The position numbers and the translations under genes are program-made. This document shows positions 41,748 to 49,229 of a stretch of DNA of 54,951 bases, piece after piece (position 1 is the first letter of the stretch; each line of letters opens with the position of its first letter). This DNA comes from a virus. Location of the stretch: positions 1 to 54,951 of IMG/VR virus record IMGVR_UViG_3300047157_000021; one strand, written 5' to 3'. Under the pieces are notes generated by a model that saw nothing but the letters and a program-made list of their open reading frames with translations, had not been told where the DNA came from and made no database searches.

Positions 41748-41998
41748 TGACTTTAATATCTCACTTTCCTTTACCTAGTTTTCCTTTTCAGACGCATGAA
41801 AACATAGTGTTTGAAAAGGCAGACAAGGATAGGTCCAGTAGAAATAATGAAGAATATAAACCTGAGCAGCCTAACAAAGTAACTCCTGATACACCAGTAG
41901 AAGATCTTAAGCTAGTGAATCAGATGTATGCTTATAACCCCAATCCAAATAAACTACGTAAACCTGACGGTCAGATCGTAGACTTTATAGTAGCGTAG
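41747..41998 (+). CDS. Hypothetical late protein
   Basis: An 83-residue protein, polar and Pro/Asn-rich, with VEDLKLVNQMYAYNPNPNKLR near the end. It overlaps the upstream stop (TAATG). No family recognised. Confidence 0.45.
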   Translation: MTLISHFPLPSFPFQTHENIVFEKADKDRSSRNNEEYKPEQPNKVTPDTPVEDLKLVNQMYAYNPNPNKLRKPDGQIVDFIVA

Positions 41999-42006
41999 GA
42001 AATAAT

Positions 42007-42375
42007 ATGTCAATAGATACACGTACATATACTACAGACACAGCAGCAGTAGCAGTAACAGCTACTTCAGGTGGCGCTAGTGCTAACTTAGTATATACGT
42101 GTCCACCTAACCACGATGCTACTATAGATTTCTTACATATTAGTAATGGTTCTAATTCTACTCATAACGCTACTGTTCAGTGGTATCATGCAGACACAAA
42201 CTCATATCATCACTTAATAAATGCAAAGGCTATAGCTGGGCATGATGTATATAATATTGTAACGTCTGACAGGATTCACCTACATGCTGGCGATAAGATC
42301 TTAGCGTTTGATGGTACTAGTAGTGGGCTAGAAGTATTTATCTCTGTACGTCAGTACTATAACCCTAATAGATAA
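42007..42375 (+). CDS. Beta-rich structural protein
   Basis: A 122-residue protein with mostly beta pattern, Thr/Ser/His-rich, ending FISVRQYYNPNR. Segments such as LVYTCPPNHDATIDFLHISNG resemble small phage decoration or head-fibre proteins. It has AGGA before its ATG and ends the first late sub-block. A 108-base gap with a promoter follows. Confidence 0.5.
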   Translation: MSIDTRTYTTDTAAVAVTATSGGASANLVYTCPPNHDATIDFLHISNGSNSTHNATVQWYHADTNSYHHLINAKAIAGHDVYNIVTSDRIHLHAGDKILAFDGTSSGLEVFISVRQYYNPNR

Positions 42376-42387
42376 TGCATAGCGGGG

Positions 42388-42415
42388 TTGCAAACTTGTC
42401 TATACTATGTTATAA
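42388..42415 (+). promoter_or_regulatory. Sigma-70-like promoter before the DUF1127 gene
   Basis: TTGCAA (42388-42393), 16 bases, then TTATAA (42410-42415). The sequence around the -10 (CTATGTTATAACTA) nearly matches that before the capsid gene (CTATGGTATAACTA). The predicted start near 42422 is just upstream of the structured leader. Confidence 0.6.
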
Positions 42416-42430
42416 CTAAGTATGATATAA

Positions 42431-42480
42431 CTATCTCCATAAGGGTAAGTAATTCTTACCTTAACATATATAGGAGATAG
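42431..42480 (+). promoter_or_regulatory. Structured leader that can hide the ribosome-binding site
   Basis: CTATCTCC (42431-42438) pairs perfectly with GGAGATAG (42473-42480), which contains the GGAG Shine-Dalgarno 7 bases before ATG 42484. Inside, AAGGGTAAG and CTTACCTT (42441-42449 / 42455-42462) form a second hairpin with loop TAATT and a one-base bulge. When folded, translation of the DUF1127 gene should be reduced. Confidence 0.6.
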
Positions 42481-42483
42481 AAC

Positions 42484-42645
42484 ATGTTTAAAAAAGTACT
42501 TAATAAAATTCAAGAACATCAACAGCGCAGAGCAGACTATTGGGTTCTTCAGAATATGTCAGATAAACATCTGCATGATATGGGAATTTCTCGTGGCGAA
42601 ATCTACAACAAAATCTACGGCGAAGAAAGCAAAATCCAAGGTTAA
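42484..42645 (+). CDS. DUF1127 protein
   Basis: A 53-residue protein (MFKKVLNKIQEHQQRRADYW). The C-terminal half VLQNMSDKHLHDMGISRGEI matches the DUF1127 (YjiS-like) domain. The family is abundant in Alphaproteobacteria; in Agrobacterium such small proteins have been linked to RNA turnover and phosphate metabolism. Its presence in a phage suggests interference with host regulation. It has its own promoter and a structured leader. Its 3' end overlaps the next gene by 53 bases in another frame. Confidence 0.7.
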   Translation: MFKKVLNKIQEHQQRRADYWVLQNMSDKHLHDMGISRGEIYNKIYGEESKIQG

Positions 42646-42799
42646 TGAGGCAGGAAATTATACTAAGCCTGCTATGCGTAAACGTTTGTTTGAGCGGATT
42701 AAACGGGGAACCAAAGGCGGGAAGGCGGGTCAATGGTCTGCACGTAAAGCCCAACTCCTCGCAAGTGAATACAAAAAAGCGGGTGGGGGTTATAAATGA
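42593..42799 (+). CDS. DUF5872-like basic protein
   Basis: A 68-residue protein. The family block GNYTKPAMRKRLFERIKRGTKGGKAGQWSARKAQLLASEYKKAGGGYK (seen as GNYTKPAMRKRLF and GQWSARKAQLL) matches DUF5872. GTG 42593 gives the expected VAKSTTKSTAKK start; a TTG or ATA start further up would extend it. It overlaps the DUF1127 gene by 53 bases out of frame. Function unknown; marine phages and giant viruses carry it. Confidence 0.65.
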   Translation: MAKSTTKSTAKKAKSKVNEAGNYTKPAMRKRLFERIKRGTKGGKAGQWSARKAQLLASEYKKAGGGYK

Positions 42800-42963
42800 A
42801 GGTAGAAGCACCTAAAGGCTACCACTGGATGAAACAATCTAATGGTAGCTTTAAACTTATGAAGCACACAGGAAAGTTTGTACCACATAAAGGTGCAAGC
42901 TTGTCTGCTAATTTTGAGGTACAGAAAGTACATGGCACTAGCAAAAAGTCAAAAAAGTCTTAA
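42796..42963 (+). CDS. Small conserved basic protein
   Basis: A 55-residue protein (MKVEAPKGYHWMKQSNGSFK, then LMKHTGKFVPHKGASLSANF). ATG 42796 overlaps the upstream stop by ATGA. I recall similar short proteins beside DUF5872 in cyanophages. The next gene overlaps its end by 32 bases. Function unknown. Confidence 0.55.
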   Translation: MKVEAPKGYHWMKQSNGSFKLMKHTGKFVPHKGASLSANFEVQKVHGTSKKSKKS

Positions 42964-43177
42964 CAAGTGGACTAAGGAAAAGTGGCGTACTAAAAGCGGG
43001 AAGCCTAGTGCTAAAACTGGTGAACGCTATTTACCTACTAAGGCTATCAATGCTCTTAGTTCTAGTGAGTACGCAGCCACTACTAGAGCAAAACGACAAG
43101 GCACTAAGGCAGGTCAGCAGTTTGTGGCTCAACCTAAAGAGATTGCAAAGAAGACCGCTAGATACAGGCGAGGATAA
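42932..43177 (+). CDS. Small conserved basic protein
   Basis: An 81-residue protein from ATG 42932 (MALAKSQKSLNKWTKEKWRT). Blocks KSGKPSAKTGERYLPTKAI and KQGTKAGQQF-like KRQGTKAGQQFVAQPKEIAK recur in marine phages. It is strongly basic. It forms a cluster with the two preceding genes; DNA or virion association is likely but unproven. Confidence 0.55.
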   Translation: MALAKSQKSLNKWTKEKWRTKSGKPSAKTGERYLPTKAINALSSSEYAATTRAKRQGTKAGQQFVAQPKEIAKKTARYRRG

Positions 43178-43180
43178 CTT

Positions 43181-43387
43181 ATGACTATAGCAATGGAAAG
43201 AGTGTTAGCTTGGAAGATTATGCCAAGACTAATGATGTTAGTAATGACATGGATGTACATAGAAGTTTTGTTTTGGTTTATGGCGTTATCTTCTGCTGAT
43301 ATGACATCACAAGCTACTGCACTTACAGCTACTGTAACTGGTGCTATGACTGGTGCGTTTGCTGTTTGGCTGGGGCATGAAAAATGA
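43181..43387 (+). CDS. Small membrane protein, holin or antiholin candidate
   Basis: A 68-residue protein with two membrane helices (about residues 16-35 and 43-63) and short charged ends. It is coupled to the three-TM holin gene by an ATGA overlap and stands in the lysis cassette. It may be a second holin or an antiholin. Confidence 0.6.
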   Translation: MTIAMERVLAWKIMPRLMMLVMTWMYIEVLFWFMALSSADMTSQATALTATVTGAMTGAFAVWLGHEK

Positions 43388-43740
43388 TTGGTCAAATTTT
43401 AGGCGCAGTAGGTGGGCTAGCAACTACGTACCTAGATGGTAAAGTAGCTGTACAGAAAGCTAACGCTGAGATTAAAGTTAAACAAGCTACAGGTGAGATT
43501 GATTGGGATCTTGCTGCAATACAAGCTACACAGAATAGCTGGAAAGATGAATGGATAACTTTACTTTTTTCTATTCCATTAATTCTAGCATTCTGTGGTG
43601 ATTGGGGTAACAACATTGTGCAAGCTGGGTTTGCGGCACTCGAAACTATGCCATCTTGGTATCAGTATTCATTAGGTGGAATCGTTAGTGCCAGTATAGG
43701 CATTCGTTCTGTAAGTAAGTTTTTTGGAGGAAAGAAATAA
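43384..43740 (+). CDS. GTA-type three-TM holin
   Basis: A 118-residue protein. N-terminal helix (ILGAVGGLATTYLDGKVAVQKANAE), then WKDEWITLLFSIPLILAFCG and a C-terminal membrane pair with SWYQYSLGGIVSASIGIRS. It matches the holin family known from gene transfer agents (PF11351). It forms membrane lesions that release or activate the endolysin. Followed by 43740 with TAATG overlap. Confidence 0.8.
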   Translation: MIGQILGAVGGLATTYLDGKVAVQKANAEIKVKQATGEIDWDLAAIQATQNSWKDEWITLLFSIPLILAFCGDWGNNIVQAGFAALETMPSWYQYSLGGIVSASIGIRSVSKFFGGKK

Positions 43741-44195
43741 TGGTAGCACCGTTAGTGGTAGCAGGAGCAGCAGCCGTAGCTAGGTTTATTGCTAGTAGAG
43801 GTATGGCAGCAGCAGTTAAAAAGTATGGTAAGAAACTAGCGCAGCAAGGTGCTAAACACGCCAAAGACATGACTACTAAACCTAAAGCAGGTCAACGTCA
43901 AGTAGAACAAGCAACTAGAGGGCAACGTGCCTCACGTAAAGCGCAGCGTATTGGCTTTGGTGTAGGTGCAGCAGGTGCAGGTTTAACAGGTGCAGCTAAG
44001 ATCGCTGATATGCGTAAGAAGCTTAAAGCTGAAACTGACGCTAAGAAACGCGCGCAGTTACAAGCCCGTATTGAAAAAGAAGTAGCTAAAGCTAACGCAG
44101 CTAAAACTAAAGATGCAGCTAAGATTCCTAACAAACGTCCACCCAAGAAACCTGCATTAGCAGGATCTATGCGTCCACCAAAAAGGCCCAAATAA
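43740..44195 (+). CDS. Lys/Ala-rich hypothetical protein in the lysis cassette
   Basis: A 151-residue protein, very basic. Hydrophobic first 20 residues (LVVAGAAAVARFIASRGMAA), a glycine-rich hydrophobic segment near residue 80, then a Lys/Ala helix and a Pro/Lys tail (KRPPKKPALAGSMRPPKRPK). It may be a membrane-bound DNA- or wall-binding protein. Not recognised. Confidence 0.45.
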   Translation: MVAPLVVAGAAAVARFIASRGMAAAVKKYGKKLAQQGAKHAKDMTTKPKAGQRQVEQATRGQRASRKAQRIGFGVGAAGAGLTGAAKIADMRKKLKAETDAKKRAQLQARIEKEVAKANAAKTKDAAKIPNKRPPKKPALAGSMRPPKRPK

Positions 44196-44196
44196 T

Positions 44197-44712
44197 ATGC
44201 ATAAAAACTTTAACAAATGTTTATCCATGTTACTTCACCATGAAGGTGGCTTTGTAAATCATCCCAAAGACCCAGGGGGTATGACTAACCTTGGTGTTAC
44301 TAAAGCTGTTTACGATAAGTGGATAGGTAGAGAATCTACAGAAGAAGAGATGCGTGAGCTTACCTCAATAGATGTAGCTCCCATCTATAAGAAAAATTAT
44401 TGGGATAGGGTACGAGGTGATGATCTTCCTAGCGGTGTTGACTGGTGCGCCTTTGACTGGGCCGTTAATTCTGGTAGCGGTCGCCCAGCTAAAGCTATTC
44501 AACGTGCTGTCGGAGCAACTGCAGATGGGGCTATAGGACCACGTACACTACAAGCTATTATGAATAAAGAACCTAAAGCTATTATTGAAAATGTATATAC
44601 ACAACGTCAAACATTTTATGAGTCGTTAAAAACATTTGAGACATTTGGTCGCGGTTGGACACGCCGTAATAAAGAAACATTGGAGCAAGCACTCCGTATG
44701 ATAGAGGACTAG
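44197..44712 (+). CDS. Endolysin, GH108 N-acetylmuramidase
   Basis: A 171-residue muramidase. LLHHEGGFVNHPKDPGGMTNLGVT holds the catalytic Glu16 of the EGG motif. GVDWCAFDWAVNSGSGRPAKAIQ and the C-terminal peptidoglycan-binding part (GATADGAIGPRTLQAI) match GH108 enzymes. Length is normal. It has no signal peptide, so export depends on the holin encoded just upstream. Confidence 0.9.
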   Translation: MHKNFNKCLSMLLHHEGGFVNHPKDPGGMTNLGVTKAVYDKWIGRESTEEEMRELTSIDVAPIYKKNYWDRVRGDDLPSGVDWCAFDWAVNSGSGRPAKAIQRAVGATADGAIGPRTLQAIMNKEPKAIIENVYTQRQTFYESLKTFETFGRGWTRRNKETLEQALRMIED

Positions 44713-44713
44713 T

Positions 44714-45088
44714 ATGGCACGAGAACTAACAGAGCGTCAACAAAAGTTTCTTGCAGTCCTTATGGATGAGGCAGGTGGCGATGTCACTATGGCTAAGAAG
44801 CTGGCAGGATACTCACCTAACACTACTAACACTGAAATTACTAATAGTCTTAAGGAAGAGATCCTAGATGTTACGCATAGTTATCTAGCACGTAACGTAC
44901 CTAAAGCTGCTATGGCTATGGTTAGCGCTTTGTATGATCCTACTGAGTTAGGTATTCGTGATAAGATGGCAGCAGCTAAAGAGTTACTAGATCGTACTGG
45001 TTTAGTTAAAACTGAAAAGATGCAAGTAGAAGCTAAGGGTGGTGTTATGCTAATGCCAGCTAAACAAGTACAGGAAGATGATGACTAA
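44714..45088 (+). CDS. terS: Terminase small subunit-like protein
   Basis: A 124-residue protein. N-terminal helix-turn-helix-like part LTERQQKFLAVLMDEAGGDVTMAKKLAGYS resembles small terminase DNA-binding domains. A helical middle follows, then an acidic tail. It starts two bases after the endolysin and overlaps the next gene by 11 bases. It probably recognises phage DNA for packaging. Position just before TerL supports this. Confidence 0.7.
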   Translation: MARELTERQQKFLAVLMDEAGGDVTMAKKLAGYSPNTTNTEITNSLKEEILDVTHSYLARNVPKAAMAMVSALYDPTELGIRDKMAAAKELLDRTGLVKTEKMQVEAKGGVMLMPAKQVQEDDD

Positions 45089-45509
45089 GCCATTAGGTAA
45101 ATGGAAACTACCCCAACCAACGGATCTTAAAGAAGACAATGAGTGGACACCTATTCCACGAGTAGCAAGAACAGTTCCATTTGGATATGAATTAGATCCA
45201 GAAGATGACGGAATACTATTGCCAATTAGTTTAGAACTTGATATGCTTGAGGAAGCGAAACAATATCTTAAACAGTATTCGTATCGTGAAGTAGCGAACT
45301 GGTTGACCAGAAATACAGGTAGAACTATATCGCACGTAGGACTCAAGAAACGGTTGGATAATGAACGAAGAAGAAAAAACAAAGCTGGCAGCTTACGCAG
45401 ATGGGCAGACTATGCGAAAAAGGCAATCGCCAAAGCGGAAGAAATCGAAAATAGCCGCACAGGAGCCACCGCGAAAACGCAAAGCGAAAACGCCCAATCC
45501 GCAGCCTGA
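45078..45509 (+). CDS. Helix-turn-helix protein before TerL
   Basis: A 143-residue protein. Residues about 58-90 (EEAKQYLKQYSYREVANWLTRNTG, then ISHVGLKKRLDNERRR) form a helix-turn-helix typical of resolvase-like DNA binders. A basic helix follows. Related genes lie before TerL in cyanophages. It may help the terminase bind DNA. It overlaps the TerL frame by up to 149 bases. Confidence 0.6.
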   Translation: MMTKPLGKWKLPQPTDLKEDNEWTPIPRVARTVPFGYELDPEDDGILLPISLELDMLEEAKQYLKQYSYREVANWLTRNTGRTISHVGLKKRLDNERRRKNKAGSLRRWADYAKKAIAKAEEIENSRTGATAKTQSENAQSAA

Positions 45510-46938
45510 TATAATAGAAGAGTTTACCCAGCAGGTTGAAGAAGATCATAACGTAATCTTTAAGCCTAATGTTGGACCACAAACAGACTTCTTAGCTGCA
45601 GGTGAACGTGAGGTACTATATGGTGGCTCTGCAGGTGGCGGTAAGTCCTACGCTATGTTGGCTGACCCTTTACGCTTTATGGGTCATCCAGCCTTTTCAG
45701 GATTGCTCCTACGGCATACTACAGAAGAACTAAGAGAACTTATATTTAAGTCTCAAGAAATGTACCCTAAGATCTGGCCTGGGATTAAATGGTCAGAACG
45801 TAAGATGCAGTGGACTGCACCCTCTGGTGCCAGACTGTGGATGTCTTACTTAGATAAAGAAGATGACGTACTACGTTACCAAGGTCTTGCTTTTAGTTGG
45901 ATAGGCTTTGACGAACTAACTCAGTGGCCTACTCCATTCGCTTGGAATTACATGCGAAGTCGCTTGAGATCTACAGCAAGTGATTTACCAGTATACATGA
46001 GGGCTACTACAAACCCAGGAGGTAGGGGGCATCATTGGGTAAAAAAGATGTTTATTGATCCCGCCTCCTCTGGGGAATCTTTTGATGCAACTGATATTGA
46101 AACAAATGAAGTATTACGCTATCCTGCTGGACACTCAAAAGCTGGCAAACCTTTATTCAAGCGTAGGTTTATACCTGCCCGTCTTTCCGACAATCCTTAC
46201 CTAGCAGAAACTGGTGATTATGAAGCAATGCTTCTGTCTTTACCAGAGCAGCAAAGAAGACAGCTACTGGAAGGTGACTGGGATATTAAAGAAGGCGCAG
46301 CATTTACTGAATTTAATAGGCAGATACATGTAGTTGAGCCATTTGCTATACCACATAACTGGGTTAAATTTAGAGCGTGTGATTACGGATATGGAAGTAA
46401 GTCAGGGGTTATTTGGTTTGCAGTATCTCCTAGTGAACAGTTAGTAGTATACAGGGAACTGTATGTAGGCAAAGTATTAGCTACAGATTTAGCTGATATG
46501 GTATTAGATGCAGAGGCTGAAGATGGCTCAATTAGATATGGTGTTTTGGATAGTTCTCTATGGCACAAGCGTGGTGATACTGGCCCGTCATTGGCTGAAC
46601 AAATGATTATGAAGGGCTGTCGCTGGCGTCCATCTGACAGATCAAAAGGCTCTCGTGTAGCTGGTAAAAACGAAGTGCACAGGAGATTGCAAGTTGACGA
46701 ATACACAGAAGAGCCTCGTATGGTTTTCTTTAATACTTGCCACAATCTTATTGCACAGCTTCCAGCCTTACCTATAGATAAACGAAATCCAGAGGATATT
46801 GACACGACCTCAGAAGATCACTTGTACGATGCTTTAAGATATGGTATTATGTCACGACCACGATTTACTAACTTTGAATTTGGTGGGCCTACTATGGCAA
46901 GCGGAATGCAAGTAGCAGACGCAACATTTGGATATTAA
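45361..46938 (+). CDS. terL: Terminase large subunit
   Basis: The DNA packaging motor. ATPase: Walker A GGSAGGGKS (about 88-96), Walker B WIGFDEL, coupling motif TTNPGGRGHHW. Nuclease: DYGYGSKSG, then GVLDSS and DHLYDALRYG. Full length 525 residues from ATG 45361; ATG 45412 is an alternative. Either way the N-terminus (basic, KRQSPKRKKS) overlaps the previous gene out of frame, because no start lies beyond 45509 before the Walker A region. Confidence 0.95.
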   Translation: MNEEEKTKLAAYADGQTMRKRQSPKRKKSKIAAQEPPRKRKAKTPNPQPDIIEEFTQQVEEDHNVIFKPNVGPQTDFLAAGEREVLYGGSAGGGKSYAMLADPLRFMGHPAFSGLLLRHTTEELRELIFKSQEMYPKIWPGIKWSERKMQWTAPSGARLWMSYLDKEDDVLRYQGLAFSWIGFDELTQWPTPFAWNYMRSRLRSTASDLPVYMRATTNPGGRGHHWVKKMFIDPASSGESFDATDIETNEVLRYPAGHSKAGKPLFKRRFIPARLSDNPYLAETGDYEAMLLSLPEQQRRQLLEGDWDIKEGAAFTEFNRQIHVVEPFAIPHNWVKFRACDYGYGSKSGVIWFAVSPSEQLVVYRELYVGKVLATDLADMVLDAEAEDGSIRYGVLDSSLWHKRGDTGPSLAEQMIMKGCRWRPSDRSKGSRVAGKNEVHRRLQVDEYTEEPRMVFFNTCHNLIAQLPALPIDKRNPEDIDTTSEDHLYDALRYGIMSRPRFTNFEFGGPTMASGMQVADATFGY

Positions 46939-46951
46939 GGAAAGAAACTAT

Positions 46952-49075
46952 ATGTCAGATATTGATGAAATTTTTATTGAGGACGATTCCATTGCCCTTG
47001 AAGACACAGAAAACTCTGATGTTGAAGACTATGGTGCATCTAAAATAATTCCATTTATTATGGAAAGATACAAACGTTCTGAGGATTATCGTGAGCAGGA
47101 CGAACAGCGCTGGCTTAAATCATATAGAAACTATAGAGGACTATATGGCTCTGATGTACAATTTACAGAAGCTGAAAAGTCTCGTGTATTTATTAAGGTA
47201 ACTAAAACAAAAACACTGGCTGCATATGGTCAGATGATTGATGTACTATTTGCTAACAATAGATTTCCATTAAGTGTAGATCCTACAGAGCTACCAGATG
47301 GTGTTGTAGCAGATGTTAATTTTGATCCTAAAGAACCTGAACAACTACGTAAAGATACTAAGAATGAGATTGTGTCTCCTTATGGTTACAAGGGAGATGG
47401 CAAAGAGTGGGTTAAGGGTGCGACAGAAAAGACCCTTATGGAAAGTCTTGGCCCACTAAAAGAAAAACTAGAAGATATAGATAATCTAAAAGGTACTACA
47501 GGACTTACACCATCTGCAATCACATTCAGCCCAGCTATGATTGCAGCTAAGAAAATGCAAAAGAAAATACATGACCAGTTAGATGAGTCAAGTGCAGGTA
47601 AACATCTACGTAGTACAGTATTTGAAATGGCGTTGTTTGGTACTGGTGTAATGAAAGGTCCATTTGCTGTAGATAAAGAATATGCTAACTGGAATGAAGA
47701 GGGTGAGTACTCTCCTGTGATTAAAACAGTACCACAGATATCTCACGTATCTGTGTGGAATTTTTATCCAGATCCAGATGCAAGTAATATGGATGAAGCT
47801 CAGTTTGTTATTGAGCGCCATAAACTATCACGCACACAACTACGTGCCCTTAAGAAACGTCCTTACTTTAGATCATCTTTAATTGATGAAGCTATTTCTT
47901 ACGGTGAAGATTATACACGAAAAGATTGGGAGCATGACTTAGCTGACTTTGCACCTGAACATGGTATTGATCGTTTTGAAGTATTAGAGTATTGGGGTAT
48001 GGTAGACGTAGAGCTACTAGAAGAACAAGGTGTAGATATCCCTAACGAACTATCTGGCTTTGATGAGTTACAAGCAAACGTTTGGATATGTAATGGTAAA
48101 CTACTACGTATGGTACTTAATCCTTTCAAACCTGCTAAGATTCCGTACCACGCCTCTCCATATGAACTAAACCCGTATGGTTTTTTTGGTGTGGGTCTTG
48201 CAGAAAATATGGACGATACGCAAACTTTAATGAATGGTTTTATGCGAATGGCAGTTGACAATGCCGTATTGTCTGGTAATCTATTGATTGAAGTAGATGA
48301 AACTAACTTAGTTCCAGGTCAAGACTTATCAGTATATCCTGGTAAAGTATTTAGACGCCAAGGTGGTGCCCCAGGACAAGCAGTGTTTGGAACTAAGTTC
48401 CCTAATGTTGCAGGAGAAAACCTGCAGTTATTTGATAAAGCAAGGGTATTAGCAGATGAGTCAACTGGATTTCCATCTTTCGCTCATGGTCAAACAGGGG
48501 TCAGTGGCGTGGGCCGTACTGCTTCTGGCATTTCTATGCTTATGGGTGCCGCACAAGGCGGTATAAAAACAGTAATTAAAAACATTGATGACTACTTGCT
48601 ACGTCCTTTAGGTGAGGGCTTGTTTAGTTTTAATATGCAGTTTAGTTACGATCCTGAGTTGCGTGGAGATTTAGAAGTTAAAGCTCGTGGCACAGAAAGT
48701 CTTATGGCTAACGAAGTACGTAGTCAACGTTTGATGCAGTTTTTACAAGTAGCATCTAATCCTTCACTAGCGCCGTATGCTAAGTTCCAGTATATTATTA
48801 GGGAGATAGCTAAGTCAATGGAGCTAGACCCAGATAAAGTAACTAACAATATGGATGAGGCAGCAATACAAGCAGAGCTTATGAAAGGCTTTGCAGCCCC
48901 AGCCCAAGAGCAACAACAACAGGGAGCCAACCCTTTAGATCCTACAGGAGCAGGGGGTGGTAACATAGGAACAGGTCAAGTACCTACACCTCAAGAACAA
49001 GGATTTAGTGGAAATGAACAAGGACCAACTGCTCAACCGCCTCAAGCCAACGCTGGGCAACCCCCAACAGGCTAA
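46952..49075 (+). CDS. Portal protein
   Basis: A 707-residue portal from ATG 46952 (MSDIDEIFIEDDS), with AAGGAAAG upstream. The upstream in-frame ATG 46928 is inside TerL. Core segments: DEQRWLKSYRNYRGLYG, then FVIERHKLSRTQLRAL and GVGRTASGISMLMGAAQGG. The C-terminal tail is Gln/Gly/Pro-rich. Size fits large podovirus portals. It forms the DNA gateway at the capsid vertex. Confidence 0.85.
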   Translation: MSDIDEIFIEDDSIALEDTENSDVEDYGASKIIPFIMERYKRSEDYREQDEQRWLKSYRNYRGLYGSDVQFTEAEKSRVFIKVTKTKTLAAYGQMIDVLFANNRFPLSVDPTELPDGVVADVNFDPKEPEQLRKDTKNEIVSPYGYKGDGKEWVKGATEKTLMESLGPLKEKLEDIDNLKGTTGLTPSAITFSPAMIAAKKMQKKIHDQLDESSAGKHLRSTVFEMALFGTGVMKGPFAVDKEYANWNEEGEYSPVIKTVPQISHVSVWNFYPDPDASNMDEAQFVIERHKLSRTQLRALKKRPYFRSSLIDEAISYGEDYTRKDWEHDLADFAPEHGIDRFEVLEYWGMVDVELLEEQGVDIPNELSGFDELQANVWICNGKLLRMVLNPFKPAKIPYHASPYELNPYGFFGVGLAENMDDTQTLMNGFMRMAVDNAVLSGNLLIEVDETNLVPGQDLSVYPGKVFRRQGGAPGQAVFGTKFPNVAGENLQLFDKARVLADESTGFPSFAHGQTGVSGVGRTASGISMLMGAAQGGIKTVIKNIDDYLLRPLGEGLFSFNMQFSYDPELRGDLEVKARGTESLMANEVRSQRLMQFLQVASNPSLAPYAKFQYIIREIAKSMELDPDKVTNNMDEAAIQAELMKGFAAPAQEQQQQGANPLDPTGAGGGNIGTGQVPTPQEQGFSGNEQGPTAQPPQANAGQPPTG

Positions 49076-49229
49076 TGCGTTAGAGGAATACTTTGACTAT
49101 CTTATTACTGAACAACACAGAATAATGGAACAAACAGATAGTATTACTGTTGTGCATAGAGCGCAGGGTGCAATAAATCAATTACGCAGATTAAAGTTAT
49201 TGAAAGATGAAGTACTAAATGGCAGATAA
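49014..49229 (+). CDS. Small helical protein overlapping the portal gene
   Basis: A 71-residue protein from ATG 49014 (GTG 49008 is an alternative), in another frame within the last 62 bases of the portal gene. Strongly helical (LEEYFDYLITEQHRIMEQTD). It ends inside the next gene's start. Could be a head completion or scaffold helper. Confidence 0.5.
   Translation: MNKDQLLNRLKPTLGNPQQANALEEYFDYLITEQHRIMEQTDSITVVHRAQGAINQLRRLKLLKDEVLNGR

Noticed and set aside
45570-45577. Sixth copy of the GTCCAAC palindrome in TerL
   Set aside because: Only the half-site GTTGGACC is present, encoding the NVGPQ usual before the Walker A motif; no dyad.
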